From positions 22,655,434-22,719,433 of the forward strand of contig OY987227.1 of assembly GCA_963920705.1 (NCBI GenBank): a stretch of 64,000 nt of DNA. Direction: 5' to 3'. The position numbers were made by a program, and so were the translations under genes. Within the stretch, counting starts at the first letter, position 1. Every line of letters starts with the position of its first letter. Shown in pieces: positions 1-11,765 of the stretch. This stretch comes from Odiellus spinosus. Its lineage: Eukaryota > Arthropoda > Arachnida > Opiliones > Phalangiidae. The notes under the pieces were generated by a model. That model was not told the DNA's origin and did not search any database. It saw only the letters and a list, made by a program, of their open reading frames with translations.

Positions 1-1717
1 CTAAAGACCCTTAAAACGCCCTAACCTTTTCGTATTAGCGTTTATTCCCTGCCAAAACGATAGGTATTCCTCGAGCGGTTCGCGAATCCAAAATGAGATT
101 CGTTTTCGGAAAATATTCTCTTTTTATTAAAGATCCGAGCCCACCACCCCGTCCGAAAAAGTGACGTTTTTCACTAGAATCCAATTTTGGTCAGGGGAGG
201 AGTATCGGCGAATCTCTGGGTGACCCTCGTCACCGGTCACGTGACGAACGCCTTCGCGCCACGGATATTTTTTCAGGGGTACCTCTCGCAATCCGCTGAC
301 TCTTTAAAAGACTTCTTTTACTGACTCAGAAAAAAATCTAGATCTTTCTAGGTTGCTTGGTTGAGACTCACTCCCACGCGCCAAGTTTTGTAAAAGATCT
401 TGAAACTTTTCTGTCTATTTGCCCAATATTCTTTCTCCCGAAACGCGAGTATCCTCAACCGAAACTTTCACCTCGTGCGAGCTGATTGGTTAAGTTCCCA
501 GTATTACCAGCTCCCAATTTTGGCGGCTGTCACACGTGACGGGTATATACACTAAAGATAATTTTTAAGTTTGGCCTACTAGGCATGCCTGACAAAAGTT
601 CCCGCGAGTTGATCTCTCTTTGAAGTTAGTCATGCCAAACGCTATTTACAGGATTACAAATCATGTTTTTGAATGAACGTTAAAAGACCCATTCCGAGTT
701 TTCAGCACGTAGGCGGAATAACTCCATAATTTGTACAAGAAACTACGTTATCGTTTTTCATTACTTATGGGAGACCATGTAGAGTAGTATCGAAGTGGTT
801 TCCCTGCACATAGACCAATAAAAACGCCCTGGGAAAAAATGACGGATAAATATTGCGTATTTAAAGGTCCCGAAATGGATCGGGGTATTAATAATCTCTA
901 TAAATCTTTTGCGACTGAGACTGGTCGCGCCTATTTGGAATTAATGAGGGGAAAAATATCTATACAGAAGGTTATATATGGGAGAAAGTATAAAGATGGA
1001 GGCATACTTTAGAAAATGAGTGATTTGAAAGAGACAAAATTTCTCGACACCTTCAATTTTTTCCTTTGCGATCGACTTTAAGCAAAACAAGATGGATAAA
1101 CCCATATCATAGGTATAACTCTTACGCTTGTAAACACGTAATATCAATGAGCTTATAATTAAGTTTCCAAGTTTCGTTATAAAAGAGAATGGCCCATCCT
1201 CGTTAAGTAACAAATAACCCTAGTTTTAATTATTATTGTTTTTAGCTTTAAGAATTTAAAACAACGAAAGTATAGAGAAGTAGACATTCCCTTTCTCGCT
1301 TATTCAAGTTTTCAAAGTAATTATACCCGACTTCTTGTTTTTCGTCTTTTTCGCCGCCACGAATGCAATACCTGGACCCCATTATTAATCAGTTTAATTG
1401 GAAGTCGAGGTTTGTTTTGAATATTACAACACATACTTGACAACCGAATTACTCAAAAAATCGAGTTTCTTGAAGGAGAAATAAGCTAATAATAGGGTGG
1501 TTTGGCGAAACATCAGCAGTTTAGCTAATCCCAAACATTTGGTCCCGTTTTCTGAATCGGTTTCGCAATTTGGTTCCAAATTCAAATCTGAAGAAGGTAA
1601 ACTCGCGATAATTGACGAAAATAATATAAATTGGCTTAACAGTATAGCTTTATTTCAAAGATCCTTAATTCCAAGGCTATTAGAATATTGTGGTTCTGTT
1701 AATTTTATTAACCGCCT
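1..1717. other. Intergenic, no gene recognised
   Basis: AT-rich sequence with only short open frames on both strands. None has a recognisable domain, splice partner or codon pattern. The frame at 1497-1733 (+) runs into the small MITE at 1720-1827 and resembles no family I know. Confidence 0.5.
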
Positions 1718-1719
1718 TA

Positions 1720-1827
1720 CCCTCTTCAGATGAGGCATAATCAACCGAGGTTTACTGAACTGAGAAGGCTATGTTAACCTCGAGTAAATCTGATTAAACC
1801 GGCTAATTACGCCTCGTCTGAAGAGGG
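1720..1827. mobile_element. Short TA-flanked MITE
   Basis: Inverted ends of about 22 bp (left begins CCCTCTTCAGATGAGGC, right is its near-perfect reverse complement) lie 60-65 bp apart and are flanked by TA on both sides (1718-1719 and 1828-1829). Size, structure and TA flanks suit a Tc1/mariner-type non-autonomous element. There is no coding capacity. Confidence 0.7.
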
Positions 1828-1877
1828 TATTAGGAAGGGTGTACAAAAACCTCGTTTAGTAATTCCTAGGACTAAAC

Positions 1878-2213
1878 CAAAAGTAGATGAAACTATCCTT
1901 TGAAGTCTACTACTCTAATGTTCGATATAGCGCTCCTCTCTGTATGGGTAAAATTCCCAATTTTACGAGATCGGAGGGGTCCTACTTCTACCCCCTGTCT
2001 ACGGAAAATTTGAAATTCTCTCTCTCCACAAACGACGACGTTTTTTTGACGAACTCCAAGGCTGCTAGAGATATTCGCTCGACGAACTCCCGCTCCGAAA
2101 ATATCTACCGTTAGGAGGCGTACGAATCGAGCTTTTTGAAACTAACCCATACAGAGAGGGGTAGACAAGACCCGGGAGTAATAGACTTCAAAGGAGGGTT
2201 TTATCGGCTTCTG
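1878..2213 (+). mobile_element. MITE family A, copy 1 (diverged)
   Basis: A 336-bp element with ends CAAAAGTAGATGAAAC and ATCGGCTTCTG, flanked by a perfect 7-bp duplication actaaac (1871-1877 and 2214-2220). It is homologous along its length to the copies at 18856, 20947, 33193 and 47321 but is the most diverged, so probably the oldest. Open frames inside it are shared by all copies on both strands and look like side effects of the repeat rather than genes. Confidence 0.9.
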
Positions 2214-5200
2214 ACTAAACTAAGACTAGCCTTCGCGAGTAGCGTATACTTTAAACTCGCAAGAAGAAAATTTCGTGCCAAGGAAATAAGATTAAATAAG
2301 GTTTCTTAACAAATCTATATTTGAAATTATGTAATTTCATCTTGACAATGGAAGTGGCGGCACGTTTTCGAAGGTTTCAGTCTATTTCTGTAACTTTGGA
2401 AGAAATCGCTTAGGAGACAGTTTATCCTTCACTAGGTCAATAAGTTAAGCAACGAAAGAACCTTAAGAACGTACCAAGAAGATAGGAAAAAATATAATTT
2501 ATAGACTTTTTCCGCTATATAGGTATTTGTATTTGTTTTGGTTAGCCCTCGCCAACTTTTTTTTTTTTTTTTTTTTCTCGCCAACTTTTTTTTTTTTTTT
2601 TTTTTTTTTTTTGCGGCAACCACTCTCTAAATCTTTTGGTACATCCCGAGAGAAGGGAAGATGGAAAAGTTTGACTCATCACACCCCAAGTCCTGGGAAA
2701 AAGAGAGGGGAAGAGAGAGTAAGATAGAAATGTAAAGATCGCTAGAGGATAGGAGGATTCGGTCTTGAAAAGTTTTTCTCTGAAAACATTCAACGCCTGC
2801 AGGAGCTTCCGGATCACTCTGCTCACTTTCTAAAAATAAATATCTAAAGGAGAAGAGATAAACAATTTCGGAACTTTTAGATTTGGAGCTAAAAGAGAAT
2901 ATAATGTAGAAGGACGACCCCCATACTTTTAGGGTTGACCCCACATTAAATGTTTTTGGTTTTTTTTTATATTAAATATTTCAGACTAAAACATTTAACG
3001 ACCGAATCCTCTAGCATCTTTATATATTAAGATATGTGTCCATTGTTAATAATATCAGGGTACAAGATAGTTATGGGAAACAATGTTTTTGTAATTACCA
3101 CAGCCGAGTAAAGTTAATTGATTTTGGTATAAAATCCAGCTAAAATTATTCCATCCCTTTTTCGCAAATATATGCGTCATCAAACCCTCATATGGGATTC
3201 AGCATCGTGCATTTCCTGGGCTCGGTAATACTATAAGGGGACATTATTTGTAAGACGACAGAAACACATGGATTCACCTATTTTTAGTGGATTGTTTTTG
3301 CCAAAAACCAATGTACTTTACTCGGCAGTAGACGTTCTAAAACAATAGTTTCCCCAAAATATCTTTATTCTTTGAAATGAAAAAAAGAAAACAAAAACGG
3401 GTGTATATATTGGTGTTGGGAGACAGTCGTGATACACTTTGACATGAGTTTAGTAGAAAACATTTTTCTGTCTTTCCTCCATTAAAAGCGATTAGAAAGA
3501 TAGAGGTCTGGAAGGATGCTTGTGAGATTTCCATCGCTAGAAAAATGTTCTCTCATAAATTTACTGTCAAAATAAGCTTTAAAACCCTTGATTTCGCGCC
3601 CTCCAATCGATAGTAAAATTTTGCGTGGTTTAAAATAAAGTTTATGAAAAGCTTAAATTGTTAAAATAAACTTAGCGCCAGTGTATATAAATATATATTG
3701 AGGTCTGCTAAAGTGTTTACCTAAGAACGCCAGAAATATCAATAAACTAATTGATTTAAATAATACTAAGGTTATAGAGGGTTATAGACAAGAAAAATAT
3801 TTTCTTACAAATATGTATCCCTTTTTTTTAATTAAGTGGAATCATGATTTTTCATGAGCTCCAAATATAAATTAAATATCGTTTTTGAAAAGACGATAAA
3901 CAAGATTGTCCTTGCGATCACGGTGGTTACGCAGTTCCATCATGACAACTTATTTTCGCGGTAGAAGTTAAAAGAAAAATTCCTCGCTATATTACGTCAT
4001 CACTATGGTCGCGTTTCTATTGTAGAGTTAATTCTCTCTCCTTTTGGCACATGATATGGTTGCTTTTGAGCAATATTTTTCGAGAAAGTACTTAATCCAG
4101 AAAGTTCTCCCTTTTTTAAGAAAATTATCGTTAATTACGTTCCTGAACAAAAATACGTCACCTGATTGACTTTTGAAATACTCGTGGTGTGACTTAATCC
4201 TAGATGGCTACCTTGGGCATTACACGAGACAATATTTATTCTATTAAAGATAGCTACATGTTGGTATTTAGTGTTGTCTCATACGGAACCTTAGCCTACA
4301 CATGAATTAATTACTAGTGCCTAGGCCCTGCTAATTAATCCAAGGAAAAAGAGAGAAATTTTTAATAAATTTTTTGTAGTTGCGTGACTCATTAGCTTTT
4401 TCTTTTCTCCAAATAAGTGGTATGGATCCACCATATTGGCTGTCAGATTTTTTTTATGGCTTAACGTTTTATTATTATTATTTTTTTTATTGAGGGGGGG
4501 GGGGGAGGTTCTTTAATTTCTTAGGCAATTTATTTGGCTCTCGATTCTCCCGCGAAGAATGGCTCTTTAGGCTTGTTATTAAAAAGAATACAATTAAACT
4601 GGTTCACCTCATACCAACCTACTCTTGTTTCCTCTTGAAACACGAGGTTGAATTTATTTCTTCCGGAGACTAAAATGTTGCCTAGCTAAACCAAGGAAAA
4701 TCTGACATGGTATATAAAAGATTCGGCAAAGTAGAGGGCGAGATATTTCCCTCTATTGTGACGAGAGCGTAGGAAAGAGTCGTTTTAAATAGGCTCCTCC
4801 CCCTTACAGAAATTTTTAGTACCTCTTCAAAAAATATGGTCAAAATTAAAATGGATTTATAATGTTGGCAAATGGGTTATAACTTAATGAGCGAAAAATT
4901 AGTGATCGAAAATGTCCAATTTGTTCGAATTTTCATGGAGCGATAATAATTTTGCCTGGGGCCGCATTTCATCATTATTGGTCGAAAGTTATTCTGAACG
5001 AAAAAAAAAAGGTTCAATGTGATCGAATTCTTTTCACTTAATGTTTCACATAATATTACGTAATAGCTTTAATTTCAAGATTATTTTTCCTTAGATTAGG
5101 TTAGGTTAGTTTAGATTAGTGTCACTTACATGGGGTATTTATAAACTTATGATTTCAAATTATTACCTTAGTTATTTTGAACGACAAAATCTCGATCAAA

Positions 5201-5780
5201 TGAAAAAACGATCAGAATCCATTCGATCTAGACAGATTCGGTCAAATAAGATTTGATCATTTCGGACAGCGTTCGATCACCTAAGATTCGATCAAATCGG
5301 CCCAAAGGTTCCAAATCACCCCCTTTCTCTCTACCTCTGTTCAATAGGCAAACATATAAACTGGCTTGCACCTCTTGTTTCATTGACATCACTTGCGTTC
5401 TACTACACTGAATCCGCTAAACCCAACAAGTTGAACAAGCCCAAACTCATTTAATATTTTTCTATTATCCTTGGCTAAACATTACATAACTCTTTTATTT
5501 TTGATAGAGTTTAATTATATTAATATGTAATATGTTGTCTATGCGTCACTTTAAAAACCTAGAACTTACAATTGTTAGTGTCATTTGAAGTAGACGTGTC
5601 ACTATCCCTTTTAAAAGAAATATTTAGAAAATGAAATTTCAACAATAGGAAGGAAGGTGGGGTAATTGTATTATCTGTCTTTGTAAAAATAGACCAGAAA
5701 CAAGTTGGGAAACCAAAATAATACCTCCCCGACAACCACGTGATGTTAACTAACCTAACCTTACCTAAAATATTAAAATT
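2214..5780. other. Intergenic, simple repeats only
   Basis: No gene seen. Two T-tracts of about 18 and 30 bases, each preceded by the same octamer tcgccaac, lie at 2548-2612 and create spurious lysine- or phenylalanine-rich frames. A run of G lies near 4494-4505. Around 4900-5290 the words gatcga and gatcaaa recur in a diverged pattern that may be a degraded repeat. Confidence 0.5.
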
Positions 5781-5789
5781 TATGGCATT

Positions 5790-7475
5790 TGTGGAAGACG
5801 AAGATTGAAAGCAAAAAAAAAAAAAAAATAATATCTCAATTAAACACTAAATATATTAAACCAATAATTCAGGTCAAAAATATACTTCTTATCAAGATGA
5901 ATTTGAATGCAAAAGAATCAAACTTAATTCAAAATAAAATTTTGAGAACCAGAGTCAGAAAGTTTATTGCTGAATAATGAATTAATTTTAATATAAATGC
6001 GTATCGAGTAAAATAAGCAAGGTCAAGGTTCTTCTTTTAAAACCATATAATAATTTTGAAGGCTCTAGAGTATTTGCAGACCAAGTAACGCCAATAGGCA
6101 AAACATTATATCACATTGAACCTATATGCATTTCTTCAGTATACCAACAAAACCCTAAATAATTCTCTACTTAAAACCAAACCTAACTAGAGAAAAAAAG
6201 GAAAATAAATAAGATATAACCACATAGATTTCAAGATAAATAATCCAGTCCATAATTCAGTATTAAAACAAAAAAATCAGAATTAAGACAACTGAAATTA
6301 GCAATCTTTGGTAATATGTAAAATAGCCCTTACACGAACAATTTAAGTAAAGCAAATTATCAAATAAACGACAAATAAGTCAATTAATTAAAATGAAAAA
6401 TATTAATCTTACCACTACCAAATAGCGGGCAGAAAACACAGACATCAAGATAACATTAGCAAAATAAATTTTCAACACCGGTAATCCTGAGACCTAGATT
6501 CTACAAAATCTTCCTGAATAATAAATTTATTTTAATCTAAAAAATATAAAATCTTAAAAAAATATATATACAAATAACATATTGATAAACCAATCAAAAT
6601 TAGATGCGAAAAACATTTAATCTCGATATGAGATTAAATACACAAGGTCAAGGTTCTTCTTTTAAAACCATATCAGAATTTTGACGGTTGTAGAGTATTT
6701 GTAGACCAAGTAACGTGAAAAGGCAAAATGTTATATCACATTGAACCTATACATGGCTTCAGTATACAACACAACCCTAATAAACCTATCAATAAACAAC
6801 TAACGCATTGGCTTTCCGTATATCAGGTTAAACTAAAAATAATGAACTCATCAAACAAATAATTCAAATTTCAAATTACTACCTTACCAATAAAATTGCA
6901 TTCAAACGATTCAAACTTCATTTAAAATCATCGAGCCAAATTTCTAGACAACTAGTTTCGTCAAAGATTTCAAAAGAATGAAGTAAATTTAAGTTCAATA
7001 AAATATAACTACAGAGAAACGAATCAGTAAAAACCTTTAGATTTTCAAACAAATATTTCTTTCACAACTCATTAATAAAATAGAATTATAATTTGAGTCA
7101 ATGAAAATATACCAAAAATGTCCAAATAACAATATTTCAAACCAACAATAAACGCATCAAACAAATAATTCAAATTCAAAATTTTTTCTTACCAATAAAT
7201 CGTATTCAAACCAATGAAACTCAGTTTAAAATTTCAACCAGCAAAATCTCGAGAGAACAAGCTTAGTCGAAGATTTCAAAAAAAATGAAACGATTTAACG
7301 TTCAATAAATTTAAATTTAGATAAGCAAGGTCAAGGTCTTCCAGTAAAAACATATCGCCGTTTAGAAAACTAGAGTATTTGTCGCCCAAGTAACGCTATT
7401 AGGCAAAATGTTTGATCAAAATCAAGTTTTACCTCGGTATCGCCTAAATAACAATAAGTAAACACATTCAATAAA
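5790..7475. repeat. Diverged tandem repeat, about 650-bp unit
   Basis: A block beginning aaggtcaaggttcttctttt occurs at about 6020-6150 and 6646-6785, and in a more diverged form at 7322-7430. It carries the shared words tagagtatttg and ccaagtaacg. A second internal module (accaataaa... tttaaaat... caaagatttcaaaa) is repeated at about 6885-7005 and 7186-7316. The whole stretch is very AT-rich with no plausible gene. Spacings of about 626 and 676 bp suggest an old local tandem duplication or satellite-like array. Confidence 0.75.
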
Positions 7476-7479
7476 AAAC

Positions 7480-9320
7480 AATTAACGAATTAGCATTCAG
7501 CATAACACGCTATACTACGGACTGTGACGTACAATTTCGCTTTTTGGTGCTACACGACCTACAGATACCTTATAAGCCCACGTCTTAAAACGCATGTTTT
7601 TGAGGTATAATGCTTTGAGTGAGGAAGGGATGTCTCTTTTTTGGCCCCACCATCAATTTTTTATAATTTTTTTCTGACAGGGTGGACCTGAGTAAAAATA
7701 TACCAAGTTGTGAAACAAATGTCATTTTACGTGACTCCACACTAGCTAAAACGTTCCCGGAAATACACGACAGTAGGCCTTAAAAGCCGTGTTCTACTGA
7801 GATTAACATTAAATTCATGTGCAGAAATGTATGAAATTTAGTTAAAACTTATTAAGAGATCCAATCACATGACTCTCTTCCCCACTCTTTCTACATTTCA
7901 CTCTATGGTCAACCATATCAGATATACCAAATAAAACACGAGAAATTTCAATGTCAATCCGGTTTAAGAAAGTTCGTCAACTGTAAATTATGGCACGAAT
8001 TACCTGGTTCGATCTGCACACGCGCGAGAATTCTACAAAATAATTTGAAAGACCGTGCTAGTTCTTAAAACCAATTCTTACGCTACTGTTCGCAAGTTTG
8101 CCAAAGATTACAGTAATTCCCCATACATAAAGCTGATTCTCCCAAGAATATCAAAGCGATTTTGATATTCTTGGGAAAAGGGTTTCACGACTATAATTTT
8201 TCTTAAGTGGTTTAACATTTTGTATCAATCAGCCTCACCTTTAAATCTTATACACCATGGTGTATTGCAATTCCCCTTGAACTGGTTAAAGTTGAATCGA
8301 GTAAAATCGAAGCTCTTATTAAGTTCCAATCAATTAATTAGAATTTTAACCCTGCCTCACCATTTGCCTCGTTTTTAAGTATACTCTAAAGGTCGAAATT
8401 AAACGTCAAAATAAAAGTCTGGCGCGAATTTATGACATATCCAATCAGATTAAGCGATTTTATTTTGCGCATACTAATGAACAGATAGAGGCAAGAAAGT
8501 CACTTAGACATTTACTGGCGAGAAATTACAAACATTAATGAAGAATTTACTGCAAATCCAGCGTTTCTCGTGAATTATACCCTCACGTACACGCGACATT
8601 TTCGCAAATGAGCGAGAAATCGAACTCATTAACGAAGTTTTAGTGCTTTATGCAGTATCGGAAACGGGCGAGAAATTGAAAAACTTTAATTGAAAATGCG
8701 AGCTAGAAACTTCTTTTTATAGCCAAGTTCCTACATACTGTTTCCAACTTCGCTAGAAGAAAACAGTTTATCCCGGTAAATAAAGCTGATTCCCTTATAA
8801 TTCAATCGAAATGAACCAAAAATATATTAATAACAATTTCCAATTTCCTTATAATCATAAATTTATCCCTGTGAATGCGCCTTTATCGCTTATCTAAATT
8901 ATGTCATTTCAATCTTCCATACCCGTGTAAACGCACCTTTATTTATATTCTTCAATCCACCCTAAGTTTGCACCAGAGATAAGCCTATACTACCCGTTAT
9001 ACCTTTGCTTTTTCGAGTAAATGATATATATGGAAAATAGCTTAGGCGCATGCTGCCAACTCAAACTGCCATTAATCGGTCAAATTTCTTTAAATTTTTG
9101 CACAAATTCTCAAATAACTTCTAAACTATCTCGAATTTTAAATTAATTTTTCGACTTTCTTATTAATTAGGTTAAATTTAACCATCCCGATATTTTTATT
9201 TATAATATAAATTAATATTGCGTTTCATTTCCCTATCGATATCACACCATGAGGCTAATTTGCATTCGTTCCAAAAAGATGCTATATAAACCGTTCGAAG
9301 GCTTATATTAATTGAAGTAA
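7480..9320. other. Intergenic AT-rich stretch
   Basis: No gene recognised on either strand. The one notable feature is the perfect hairpin at 8141-8175, listed separately. Confidence 0.5.
8141..8175. repeat. Perfect 15-bp-stem hairpin
   Basis: CCCAAGAATATCAAA is followed five bases later by its exact reverse complement. The stem is short for an animal microRNA precursor, and no longer imperfect stem is seen around it. It may be the core of a tiny fold-back element. Confidence 0.7.
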
Positions 9321-9329
9321 CCGTGCGTG

Positions 9330-9860
9330 GTGGCCATGAAGTTAGGGGGAAAACCCCCCCCTTTCAATGTCTTGCTGATTCTTGATCTCTAGGCGCTTGG
9401 CGACGCAATTTACCCATTGGTGGGGCGATGTTTGGAGTCAGTGGAAGGTTGATGTGAACTGTACTAGTGGGGGACGCCTCGCTAGTGTGGAACGCTGAGA
9501 TCGGAAACTGGAGGTTGGACCTTGTTGTGGGGATGGTCGGAGGTGATTATGACAGTGGGAGACGTCCCACTGCTTGTAATCGCCTTCGCCTGTTCAGCAT
9601 CGAGGTTCGACCATAAAGTGGATGGTGGAAGGCGATGATGTACAATGGGAGACGTCCTGTTGTATGTCTTTGCACGACACCTGAAACTCTATGTGGCAGC
9701 CACGCTTAAAGGAGGTAATTCCCCGGAATTGAACGATAAGCTGGTATGATTACGTCTCTAGACTTTTGGCTCCACGAGCCAGGTCACGTGACTTCCGTTT
9801 ACACAGGAAGTGAGAAGTGACACACACACAGACACGATCAGTTCAGTCGGGGAGGTAAAA
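9330..9860. other. GC-richer block with three GACG-loop hairpins
   Basis: This block is clearly richer in G and C than its surroundings. It contains three hairpins with the same four-base loop GACG at 9473-9476, 9561-9564 and 9651-9654, spaced 88 and 90 nt. The stems differ between copies but still pair: ACTAGTGGGG/CCTCGCTAGT, CAGTGGGA/TCCCACTG and GTACAATGGGA/TCCTGTTGTAT (with G-T wobbles). In the second copy an outer helix AGGTGATTA/TAATCGCCT adds nine more pairs. Upstream of each loop lies a related word of the type ggaaggygatg. This looks like a tandem structural module, either RNA or a repeat. I do not recognise the family. Confidence 0.55.
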
Positions 9861-9869
9861 AATGGCCCT

Positions 9870-10126
9870 GGAAGTTGTAAGACGTAACAATCTTTGTCAT
9901 GCCACTGAAAAAGAATAGAGATTTCGTTTAGGTGTACATGCAGTGATCCTTAATCCTGACAATAGGTTACATAGCGTACAAACCAATCTGCTGCCATTTA
10001 TCTCCATTATTTGGTTAGACGCACGATTGTTCGTAGCTTTTATTCTAGCTTTTTTTACTTTATTTTTATCCAATAAGACATCTTAATTAGATTAAGATCT
10101 CCCAAGAGTGTTTTTGAATTGAAAAT

Positions 10127-10157
<31 letters not shown>

Positions 10158-11765
10158 TTTGGAAAAATAATTAAAACTTGTTTTTAGGCTTAGTGAATTT
10201 GAATGCTCCCCAATTGCACTACCCCTCCCCCAAACTAAGATTTAAACCAGGGCTGCATAAATTTACTGGATAAAGTTTAGAAGGATTAACCGAGTGATTG
10301 GAGGAATTATAGCGGGGAAGCCGTTTTCTTACAGAGAGGTTGTCAGCCCATAGACTTAAACGTTTAAGTTCAGGGTTGCGAGTTGAGAGCAGTTTCTCTC
10401 GCATTTGGCAGGTTTTCAATGGTCCAAATAAACCATCTCTACTTAAAATGTAATACCACATTTTTAAACATTCCCTTTTTCCCGCCAGTTTTAGTAGATC
10501 AAAATTGTAATTTTTTTATTGGTGGATTAGGCCTATTTAAACGATAAGGAATCGATAAAAAAAATCACTTGTTGTTAGGTTGCATTCTACCTTGAAATGA
10601 AAACTAGCTAAAAACTGCAAAGTTTTTCTAATTTTAGCATTAAAACAGTGGCCGAAATGATATAAGCTTTGGCTTGGTAGAAACTGAATGAAAAAAACAT
10701 CACGCCAAAGGCGATGACCCTCCCATTTCTGTTTTAAAACGTGAACGATTCTTATTTTTAATAGTAGAATCCGATAAAAAAGTCAACTTCATTTTTCTCT
10801 TCACCCTCCCAGTAACGTAGTACCATATTAATGTTAGCATAAATAAATTTATGACACCATGTAAAAAACTAAATCTACGTTCAATTGTAGGAAACCAAAT
10901 CTTAGAGAAAACTATCTAGAGTAAGCTTTGTATTCGTTGCAAACTCTGTGTGAAATACTTTCTAGACTGGAGATACTTAAGCTATTAGAACCTTTGGCAC
11001 CATGCGCAATTTTTTCATAGAATCCAACCAGGTTTAAAGATTGAAACTGCCATTCCTCTTTGGAGTATGTTTTCGCTTCCCCGCCTTGAAACGAGTCAAA
11101 CCTGTATATGGCGCGTCGGTGAATAACATTAAACATTACGTAATAAGCGTAGAAGGCTGGGTGTACACTTTGTTAAAGTTAAAGCCAAAAACGGCAGTGG
11201 TACAGTTTCATAAGTATTTTAGTGCCCCCCCCCCTCTAAATTCCCCCTCACGTCTTGTTTTTAAGCTGTCTGTCTATCGGCCCTTTGGTCGGCCTCTTTA
11301 ACTATAAGCGGGAATATTTTTCTGGATGAACGCGTTCCGGGTCTCGGCCATGTATCAATCCTGACGTTTATTAATTTCTAATTGTGTCGTCAAACGCGTT
11401 AGTCTATTGTTCGTCATGATGCTAAACGAACGAACACGTTTTAATACTACAATTAAGTACAAATATTAGTTAATTTGTTAATTTTATAATATACGAACGA
11501 ACTGTAAAATCTTTTTTGTGAAAAGCCCTGTGAACATCTGTCGCGGATATGACTAAAAAAATATACTTAGGAAACTAATGTTTTACGGAATTTTCAGGCG
11601 AAATTTATCGTAACCCTGAAACAATGTTTGATTTAAATTTAGTCGTGTTGTTAAGAAAAAAACGCGGGGTTTTTATTTTAAGTGATTAATGGAGTTTATT
11701 TCGGTTTTAAAGAAAGAAAGATTATTTACACGCCTTAACGGCTGGGCGTTATAGGATTTTGAATT
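9870..11765. other. Intergenic upstream of glycosyltransferase
   Basis: No gene seen. It contains a T-tract (about 10131-10160), a solo family-B MITE end (10500-10602) and a run of C near 11225. The last few hundred bases presumably hold the promoter and 5' untranslated region of the glycosyltransferase, but I cannot point to a core promoter. Confidence 0.45.
10500..10602. mobile_element. MITE family B, solo right arm
   Basis: This sequence matches the right arm of the complete family-B element at 58831-59263, including ggcctatttaaacgataagg and ggttgcattct. No matching left arm lies within several hundred bases, so it is a truncated relic. Confidence 0.7.

Noticed and set aside
2432-2944. 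Lys- and Phe-rich open frames on both strands
   Set aside because: They are made by the T-tracts at 2548-2612 and have no domain or splice context.
5095-5115. TTAGG-type telomere-like words (attaggttaggttag)
   Set aside because: Only two or three units occur, in the middle of ordinary sequence; likely chance.
9330-9350. Short likeness to 28S ribosomal RNA (gtgcgtggtggccatgaagt)
   Set aside because: Only about 15-20 bases agree; the following sequence does not continue like rRNA. Probably chance, though a repeat with an rRNA-derived head cannot be excluded.
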